From MWEH01 sp964392385 (GTDB lineage Bacteria; Bacillota; Clostridia; Christensenellales; DTU072): a stretch of 6,847 nt of DNA. Below the pieces are notes generated by a model. The model saw nothing but the letters and a program-made list of their open reading frames with translations, did not search any database and was not told the origin of the DNA. The stretch spans positions 1 to 6,847 of the forward strand of contig CAYMPR010000045.1 of the NCBI GenBank assembly GCA_964392385.1, written 5' to 3'. Below, piece after piece: positions 1-6,200 of this stretch. The position numbers and the translations under genes were made by a program. Position 1 is the stretch's first letter. Each line of letters opens with the position of its first letter.

Positions 1-7
1 CCTAAAA

Positions 8-36
8 TTGCCCAATTATATATATAATGATATAAT
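8..36 (+). promoter_or_regulatory. Sigma-A-type promoter for the YcxB-like gene
   Basis: A TTGCCC box (8-13, 4 of 6 matches to TTGACA) lies 17 bp upstream of a perfect TATAAT (31-36). A second TATAAT at 23-28 overlaps the spacer. Transcription would start near 43, giving a leader of about 50 nt before the ATG at 93. The region is very A/T-rich, so chance matches are common, but the spacing is ideal and no gene lies between it and the start codon. Confidence 0.6.
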
Positions 37-92
37 AAAAAATAGGGTTTAAGGGATAAACTGTTCTTGATTAAAATTATGGAGAAAATTAA

Positions 93-683
93 ATGGAAGA
101 AATGAATTGGCAAGCATACGAAAAAGGCGAGGAAGTTAAAACTAATGAGGTTTTGATGGATTTTACTATTAAAAGCACATACTCAGAGAAGTTTCTTTTA
201 AAATATGCTTGGGCTAGCACACTTAAGTTTCCTATTATTCTTTTTCATATTATTGCAATGCTTGCTTTTATTGGTATAGGAATTTATTACTTGATTTCTG
301 GGAGTACTACATATATGGGTATTGTCTTACCGGTTTTTGGAGTAATACTCATTCCCGGTATGATATTTATAGCTAATATTAGTATGGCTAAAACTATGAA
401 GAAAGAGTATGAAAAATATGGGCTTATAGGTGATTTTGTAGTTGATTATGTGTTTTTAGACAAAATAGTTATGAATAATTCTTGCACTAAGATGGTTAGT
501 ATTATCGATTATAGTGAATTAAAAAAATGCTATAAGTCACTAGGGCTAATAATAATTGAAACCGCAAAGGGCTTTAGAATAATTTTGGATCAAAAAGGGT
601 TTTTGAAGGGGGATAAAGAAAACTTTATTATTGAAATTAAAAAAATTATTAAGCAAAATAAAAACGTTAAAGATAATCAATAA
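93..683 (+). CDS. Two-helix membrane protein with YcxB-like C-terminal domain
   Basis: The 196-residue protein has an N-terminal cytoplasmic-looking segment (1-45), two hydrophobic helices at about 46-68 and 74-98 joined by a short turn, then a basic stretch (KTMKKEYEKY) and a soluble alpha/beta tail (about 112-190). The tail pattern resembles the YcxB-like family: hydrophobic strand, polar turn, 'IDYSELKKCYKS', a strand 'LGLIIIETAKGFRIIL', then an amphipathic helix. Members of that family are small membrane proteins of unknown function, and no catalytic residues are evident. The ATG at 93 is preferred because GGAGA (81-85) lies 7 nt upstream. An alternative ATG at 102 has a weaker site. The gene is preceded by its own promoter and followed by a terminator, so it is probably monocistronic. 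The family assignment is by pattern only; the membrane topology is more certain than the name. Confidence 0.8.
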   Translation: MEEMNWQAYEKGEEVKTNEVLMDFTIKSTYSEKFLLKYAWASTLKFPIILFHIIAMLAFIGIGIYYLISGSTTYMGIVLPVFGVILIPGMIFIANISMAKTMKKEYEKYGLIGDFVVDYVFLDKIVMNNSCTKMVSIIDYSELKKCYKSLGLIIIETAKGFRIILDQKGFLKGDKENFIIEIKKIIKQNKNVKDNQ

Positions 684-718
684 CATATAAATAGTTATGT
701 TTTTATTGGTGAAATATA

Positions 719-745
719 AAAACCCGTCGATATAAGACGGGTTTT
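719..745. terminator. Bidirectional intrinsic terminator
   Basis: A perfect 10-bp stem pairs AAAACCCGTC (719-728) with GACGGGTTTT (736-745) around a 7-nt loop. The A-run on the left and T-run on the right give a U-tract in either direction. It lies between the stops of two convergent genes (683 and 782) and so probably ends both transcripts. Confidence 0.88.
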
Positions 746-781
746 GAAATAGGTGGTGATATTTGGTTAAGCTAGATTATT

Positions 782-2098
782 CTATTCTGCCCATTCTGAG
801 TCTTCTACAATGAATTTACGGAGATAACTCTCGATAGATTCTAGCATTGCTCTTACTGTCTTTTCGTCTTCATCATTTCCTCTAAACCCAACACTAAAGG
901 TGATGTCGCCATTAAATGTGGTAAGTGCTACTTGTATATATGGCTTAAATTTTATTGCTCCAGAAAACCATGCGTCAACGGCCTTAATCCCACCTTCTAA
1001 TGTGTAGTTATCAGGATTAATTGGTCCAATATTAGACATTCCAATTAATGGATTTTGATACCCAAGTTTTATTGCCACTTCTGCAAGTTTTTGTGGGAGT
1101 ATTCCATAAGCAAGCTTTAGTAGCGGAAGAGAGTATAAACCATTATGTTCATCTGCTTTAGACCTTTCCAGCGATTTCATAACTTTTATAATTGTTCTGG
1201 TCATATCATCTGCTGGCTCTTTCTTAACTGTGCATGGCATAAATCCAGTCATGTTAGTTAGCCCTAAAGTATCTTTTTCGAGCATATATTTTCTAAGATT
1301 TATCATTGAGGGAATAGTAATACTATTATCAGCTGCTGGATCAATTGTACATATATCAAAGAGAGTTTTAAAATATGCTGCTAAAAATATGTCATTCATT
1401 GAGGCGTTGAATTTTTTACCTTTTGCTTTTGCCTCATTAAAAACGGAACTATCGACTTTATGTAAAATAAGACGAGGTGAATCATCAAGTGCATCATCTG
1501 TATAGGGGAAAGTGGTTTTTCCCTTAACTTCACTGACATTTTTAAAAAGGACTTTAGCTTTTAGTTTTTCCGTAAAAGGCATATCTTTGTATACTTGATC
1601 GGCGGCTCTAGTTCCTTGTTTAATATCAATAGTTAGCTCACCGGTTTTTTTGTAATTATTATAGTTTTCCACGATTTTTTTAGTAAAATAGAATAAATCT
1701 CCGCCATCAAAACACATATGATTAGTTAACATCGCAAGTGTATCTTTGCCGTGAGAGCGAATAACCCTAACCTTTATTTGTAATTTATCAGTTGCTATAA
1801 TTGGAAGAGTAATAAATCCGTTTAAATATTCTACTGGTTCTTCAGTAACTACTAACTCGAAAAAGTCTTCAAGGTTAAACTTACGGTTTACTTTCCAAAA
1901 TGGCTTAACAAATCTATCTTGGAAAGATGAGTGTAATACAGGAACCTTTTGTAGTATTCCGAGTAAAACTTCGCCAAGAGCCTTTTCATCTATAGTTCCA
2001 TCAAAATAAAAAACAGAATGAACGGTACAATCATAATAATTTCTGAATAGATATTGCATTTTATCCCACATTTCAGCTTTTAATCTTCTTTTTGCCAT
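782..2098 (-). CDS. Stand-alone condensation-domain / alcohol acetyltransferase-like acyltransferase
   Basis: The 438-residue protein has the layout of the CoA-dependent acyltransferase/NRPS condensation superfamily. The active-site motif HxxxDG is intact as N-HMCFDGGD, with His127, Asp131 and Gly132; the His is the expected general base for acyl transfer to an alcohol or amine. Other family landmarks are a 'VPVLHSSF' segment near 52-59 (the usual position of the N-terminal 'hPxLr' motif), 'NDIFLAAYFKTL' (235-246), 'SMINLRKYM' (264-272) and 'SNIGPI' (355-360). No signal peptide or TM segment is seen, so it should be cytosolic. The length fits a single free-standing enzyme, with no adenylation or carrier domain fused. 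Donor and acceptor cannot be read from sequence; acyl-CoA-dependent esterification (alcohol acetyltransferase, PapA- or wax-synthase-like) is possible. The start is supported by GGAGG (2105-2109) 6 nt from the ATG. The stop is TAG. Confidence 0.8.
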   Translation of the reverse strand: MAKRRLKAEMWDKMQYLFRNYYDCTVHSVFYFDGTIDEKALGEVLLGILQKVPVLHSSFQDRFVKPFWKVNRKFNLEDFFELVVTEEPVEYLNGFITLPIIATDKLQIKVRVIRSHGKDTLAMLTNHMCFDGGDLFYFTKKIVENYNNYKKTGELTIDIKQGTRAADQVYKDMPFTEKLKAKVLFKNVSEVKGKTTFPYTDDALDDSPRLILHKVDSSVFNEAKAKGKKFNASMNDIFLAAYFKTLFDICTIDPAADNSITIPSMINLRKYMLEKDTLGLTNMTGFMPCTVKKEPADDMTRTIIKVMKSLERSKADEHNGLYSLPLLKLAYGILPQKLAEVAIKLGYQNPLIGMSNIGPINPDNYTLEGGIKAVDAWFSGAIKFKPYIQVALTTFNGDITFSVGFRGNDEDEKTVRAMLESIESYLRKFIVEDSEWAE

Positions 2099-2102
2099 TT
2101 TG

Positions 2103-2109
2103 TTCCTCC
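2103..2109 (-). promoter_or_regulatory. Strong ribosome binding site of the acyltransferase gene
   Basis: On the minus strand GGAGGAA is followed by AACAAA-type spacing to the ATG (2098-2096), which is close to the ideal Shine-Dalgarno sequence. It fixes the start at 2098. Confidence 0.85.
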
Positions 2110-2195
2110 ATAAAAAGTTCTTATACTATAAATACGTTTAAAATTAAAAAAGGTTGGAAAGGATACAATACATTTTCATATAGAATCATAATATT

Positions 2196-2224
2196 AGTAT
2201 ATATAAATAACTATATTTTATCAA
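2196..2224 (-). promoter_or_regulatory. Probable promoter of the acyltransferase gene
   Basis: Read on the minus strand, TTGATA (2224-2219, 5 of 6 matches) is separated by 17 bp from TATACT (2201-2196, 5 of 6 matches). Transcription would start near 2189, giving a leader of roughly 90 nt. Its -35 box falls inside the left arm of an inverted repeat (2218-2249). The A/T-rich background limits certainty. Confidence 0.5.
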
Positions 2225-2249
2225 TTTGTATTTCCAAAACAAATGATAA
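2218..2249. repeat. Imperfect inverted repeat between divergent promoters
   Basis: TTATCA (2218-2223) pairs with TGATAA (2244-2249) and TTTG (2225-2228) pairs with CAAA (2240-2243). One A (2224) is bulged, and an 11-nt centre separates the arms. It lies upstream of the folD -35 box and covers the -35 box of the divergent gene, which is where an operator would sit. It may equally be a chance palindrome in A/T-rich DNA. Confidence 0.3.
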
Positions 2250-2265
2250 GATAAAAACAGTTAGG

Positions 2266-2294
2266 TTGACAAAAAAAAGCAAAGAACATACAAT
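2266..2294 (+). promoter_or_regulatory. Strong sigma-A promoter of folD
   Basis: A perfect TTGACA (2266-2271) is followed by a 17-bp spacer and TACAAT (2289-2294, 5 of 6 matches). Transcription should start near 2301, so the leader is only about 23 nt and leaves no room for a riboswitch or attenuator. The spacer begins in a run of eight A (2271-2278). Confidence 0.8.
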
Positions 2295-2310
2295 TAGAAT
2301 ATAAAAATTT

Positions 2311-2315
2311 AGGAG
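2311..2315 (+). promoter_or_regulatory. Ribosome binding site that selects the TTG start of folD
   Basis: AGGAG (2311-2315) is 8 nt from the TTG at 2324 but 17 nt from the first in-frame ATG at 2333. The spacing therefore favours TTG initiation. Confidence 0.75.
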
Positions 2316-2323
2316 AAACTCTA

Positions 2324-3166
2324 TTGGAAAGTATGATATTAGATGGAAAAGCATTAGCTAGTAAAATCGAAGAGAAGCTAAAAATTAGAGTAGCAGACAT
2401 TATTGAAAAAACAGGTATAATCCCTATACTAGCAACAATAATTGTTGGTGATGATGTGGCTTCTGTAACATATGTCAAAATGAAGGGAAATGCTTGTAGA
2501 CGCGTGGGAATAGAGCCACTAAAAGTGGAACTTCCTTCTTCTACAACTACCGAGGATTTATTAAAAGAAATAGATAGATTAAATAAAGATGATAGGGTAT
2601 GTGGAATTTTGCTTCAACACCCAGTTCCCAAGCATATAGATGAGCAGAAATGCTTCAATTATATATCAATTGATAAAGATGTTGACGGAGTTAATGTAGC
2701 CTCTTTTGGAGCCGTTACAATGGGCCTTAGAGGGTATAGATCCGCAACACCATATGGAATTATTACGATACTTAAAGAATACAATATTCCCCTTGAAGGA
2801 AAGCATGTGGTAGTAATTGGAAGAAGTGCTATTTTAGGGAAGCCAGTTTCTATGTTGCTCCTAAATGAAAATGCTACAGTGACAATTTGCCACTCAAAAA
2901 CAATTAACCTCCCTGATGTTGTTAAAACTGCAGATATTATAGTTGCTGCAGTTGGGAAACCCCTATTTGTAAAGGCTGATTGGGTAAAAAAAGGTGCAGT
3001 ACTTATTGATGCAGGCTATAACGCAGGAAATGTAGGGGACATAGATTTAATTAACTGTGCACCGCTAAGTTCAGCTTATACTCCAGTTCCTGGTGGAGTA
3101 GGTCCTATGACAATAACTATGTTAATGAGCCAAACAGTTGATTCTGCAGAAAGAAAGTATTTGTAA
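2324..3166 (+). CDS. folD: Bifunctional methylenetetrahydrofolate dehydrogenase / methenyltetrahydrofolate cyclohydrolase
   Basis: FolD oxidises 5,10-methylene-THF to 5,10-methenyl-THF with NAD(P)+ and hydrolyses that to 10-formyl-THF, supplying one-carbon units for purines and initiator fMet in the cytosol. The 280-residue length is normal for the family. The N-terminal catalytic domain has Tyr50 and Lys54 in 'SVTYVKMKGNACRRVG', Gln98 in 'GILLQHPVP' and Asp121 in 'KDVDGVNV', the positions known as catalytic in E. coli FolD. The nucleotide-binding domain has 'VVVIGRSAILGKPV' (162-175), 'ATVTICHSKT' (184-193) and the C-terminal signature 'PVPGGVGPMT' (254-263). 'QHPVP' in place of the commoner 'QLPLP', and 'ATPYG' where many have 'CTPxG', point to a recognised sub-branch of the family rather than damage. 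Translation probably starts at TTG, giving MESMILDG; ATG at 2333 is the alternative. The gene is monocistronic, with its own promoter and terminator. Confidence 0.97.
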   Translation: MESMILDGKALASKIEEKLKIRVADIIEKTGIIPILATIIVGDDVASVTYVKMKGNACRRVGIEPLKVELPSSTTTEDLLKEIDRLNKDDRVCGILLQHPVPKHIDEQKCFNYISIDKDVDGVNVASFGAVTMGLRGYRSATPYGIITILKEYNIPLEGKHVVVIGRSAILGKPVSMLLLNENATVTICHSKTINLPDVVKTADIIVAAVGKPLFVKADWVKKGAVLIDAGYNAGNVGDIDLINCAPLSSAYTPVPGGVGPMTITMLMSQTVDSAERKYL

Positions 3167-3200
3167 TTTATTCATCTCTCAAATGAAACTATATAAAGAC

Positions 3201-3232
3201 AAACCCCACAAGAAAACTCTAGTGGGGTTTTT
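3201..3232. terminator. Intrinsic terminator between folD and the repeat-protein gene
   Basis: AAACCCCAC (3201-3209) pairs with GTGGGGTTT (3222-3230). The loop contains a further AGA/TCT pairing (3211-3213 with 3218-3220), and the stem is followed by a T-run on the plus strand. It ends the folD message. On the minus strand the downstream tract is T-rich but interrupted (TTTGTCTTT), so termination of the convergent gene there is plausible though weaker. Confidence 0.87.
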
Positions 3233-3255
3233 AAATGCTCATTGTTTACTTATTT

Positions 3256-6200
3256 TTAATATCTTTTTCTAAATAAGAATGCTCCAAATCCAATTACTAC
3301 TATTAATGCTATTATTCCAATAATTGCATATAAGAACACATTGCTATTTGTTTCCGATAAGAAGGATATGCTTGTAATGTTGTCTCCAGTAATTGTTACA
3401 TAGCCACCTTCCTCGACAGTTAATTCATATGAGGAGTAAACCCCATTTTGAGCAACCAATACTTGGACTGTTTCATTGCCTTCTACTGCACTTGGCACCT
3501 TAATCCTAATTGAGGAAATTCCTTTTTCTACGACACTTTGATCGGAAGCATTAATTACCGTGAGATTGAAGCTTCTTATTACATCTTGATATCTTGTTAA
3601 GTGGTCTTGAATTTCTTTGCTATTTGTATCGGCCTTTTCAAGGGAAAGTATTAACTCTGGTTCAAATCCATCATCAGTTACCATAGTTGCATCAATACCA
3701 TTTGCTTCGCTTTGCAATTTATCTTTATAAATTGAAACAGTTACCACAACCTCTGGAGGTGCATAATATTCTTCAGATTCAGGGGCAGTTAAAGTAACAA
3801 TATATCTTCCCGGGTTAACAAAGGCATTTTGTACTTGAACTCCGTTTACAAAGAATATTACATCCTCGCTACTTGAGCACGTTGCATCGATGGATCTTGC
3901 ATTACCGTCATAAGTAAATATAAGATTTAGAGGATCAGTTGTGATTTCCGAGGAGTACTTGAGTATTGTATATATTCCATTAACAAAAGTAACTAGATAA
4001 TTAGCGTTATTATATGTTCCAGTTAACTCATAGTGTCCCATACTCTTTCCTGCTTCTTTAGCTATTTGCACATTTAATACGGATTTACTTTCGTTAGGGG
4101 CTAAAGAGCCGGTAGTGATTTCAAAAGCAGATTGGTTAACTATAAGTTGAGCTTCATTTTCAACGTACATGTTTTGTTGATTTTGAAGAGTTATTGTTAT
4201 TTCTCTTTGAGTAATTGTATAAGTGCCATTAATAAAAGTTACATCATAATTTGAGTTCAAAATAGTATTGCCAAAGATAGTATACACGCCAACAGTCTTA
4301 GCTGAACCACCACCACGAACTAATGAGCCAGAGAACGTATCACCAGTTACTATGCTGCCTTGAGTTACTGAATAGGTTAAAGGAATAGCGGGATTGCCAT
4401 ATACTTGAGTTAAATTGTTAGCTTGTAAAGTAATCGGTCTTTTTACAATCGTATATTTATCCTCATTATCTATTAAGGTTATATTGTAATTTGGATTACT
4501 TGAAGGTAGTTCGCCAAGGGTTATGTCATAGGTACCAACATCAGTTCCACTTCTTCCAAGTTTTCCATATAAAGTAGTTTCTTGGTAAGCTAAAGATCCA
4601 GAAATAATCTCATATGTTACTTGAGTAACCATATCTCCATAGATTTGTGACACTGCAGTTGGGGTTATTGTCAAATCTCTCTTAGTTATTGTGTATTTTA
4701 TCCCTGAAGTATAAGACAATTGATAGTTCTTGTTTCTTCCATTATTGTTATCAAGAGTGCCTTGTAAAATATCATATACTCCCACCATGATTGTGTCTTC
4801 TCTTGTCAGTTCTCCCTCTAATACATCGGTGCCAATAAGAGCTCTACTAAGTGCATATGAAAGGGCTAAAGGATCTTCACCATATTGTCTAGTAACAGCA
4901 TTAGGAGTAATAGTTACAGCGACCTTTGTGATAGTATAAATTGCTCCAGTAAAGTTTACATCGTAGTTTGGATTTTGCTCATTATTTAGGGTGCCTTGGG
5001 TAATAGGATATACTCCAGCATCATTTCCTGCGGTTCTAACTATTTCGCCTTTTAATGAATCAAAACCAACTAAACCTGATTCTAAAGTGGGCGGGGTTAC
5101 AGTATATGTTAAGGATTCTGCTGCATCGCCATATTGTAAAGTTTTAGCATCAGCAGAGACATAAACTGGGCGTCTAGTAATAACAAACTTATCTAATAAG
5201 TCGGAGATTGTAAGAGTATAGTTAAGCTGACTTGTCGCATCTATTTCATAAGAAACTATATCATATGCACCAACATCTGAACCTATCGCTTTGTAATAAG
5301 TGATTTGAATTACATTTTGGAAAAATCCAGTTGCATAGTTAGTTGTTTTACTTCCATTAGCAACGCCATCAAATACGTTAGTAATTGTTGAGATTTGATT
5401 TAATACTATGGCTCTTTTATTAATAGTGAAGACATCATCGCCAGCATTTGCGGCAAGGTTAACAATGTAGTTATTGTTGCTAGTAGACAATATGCTTAAT
5501 GAATATAAGCCAACAGCTTCTCCTGCTTCGCGGGAATACATAACTATTACAGGAGCATCCTCCCCAAGAGCAGGAATGGTTTTTTGTAGTTGTTTATCTT
5601 GTTCACCATAAACTTTGGTGAGGTTTGCCATATTATCAACAATCGCTTCTCTAGAAATATTAGATAATTCATAAGGAGAAATCTCAACAACCACAGAAAC
5701 TGAGGTCGCTCTATAGTTTCTAGTTGGACTTGCGCTAAGAGTAATGGTATATTCTCCAACGTTTCTAAAACTATTTGAAATTGAATATGAAATAGTAGTT
5801 TCGCTGTGATTTAGCGATGCATCTATGCTTTGTGATTGTGCATTATATATTAAGGATAGTATATATTGTCCTTCAACGAGTGTAGTTGCATCATTGAAAG
5901 AAATAGATGAATTTGCTTGGGTTATTCCAAATGTTACTTGGTTATTGAAAGATATAGTATAGTTTGGATTTCTGCCTTCTAAGTTATCAATTGTACCTTG
6001 AGTAATTCTATATGACCCAACACTTTCACCTACTTCTCTTGAAAGGACTCCTTGAAGAGGGTAACCATCAACTAACCCGCCAATAGTAGCACTTACAGAA
6101 TAAGAGAATACAGGGTCTAAAAGTCCATACCCTTTGGTTTGATTAGCAAGAGGAACTACTGTTATCGCTTTGGGAGTGATTGTGTAGTTGCCAGAGGTGT

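Noticed and set aside
682..704. Hairpin AACATA/TATGTT plus T-run just after the YcxB-like gene
   Set aside because: The stem is only 6 bp and nearly all A-T; the GC-rich 10-bp terminator at 719-745 is far stronger and sufficient.
1230..1505. Open frame on the plus strand
   Set aside because: It lies wholly antisense within the acyltransferase gene, has no ribosome binding site and gives an unremarkable peptide; it is a shadow of the real gene.
2125..2130. TATAGT -10-like box close to the acyltransferase start (minus strand)
   Set aside because: No -35-like hexamer lies at proper spacing upstream; the pair at 2224-2196 is better.
2092..2304. 70-codon open frame on the plus strand across the divergent gap
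   Set aside because: It overlaps the acyltransferase start and both promoters, has a Lys/Ile/Tyr/Asn-rich composition typical of translated A/T-rich spacer, and has no Shine-Dalgarno site.
2221..2478. Open frame on the minus strand
   Set aside because: It is antisense to the start of folD and to its promoter, with no supporting signal.
4730..4939. Open frame on the plus strand
   Set aside because: It is antisense to well-defined MBG repeats; no start signal.
5547..5759. Second minus-strand open frame inside the repeat-protein gene
   Set aside because: It is out of frame with the MBG coding sequence and has no start signal or recognisable product.
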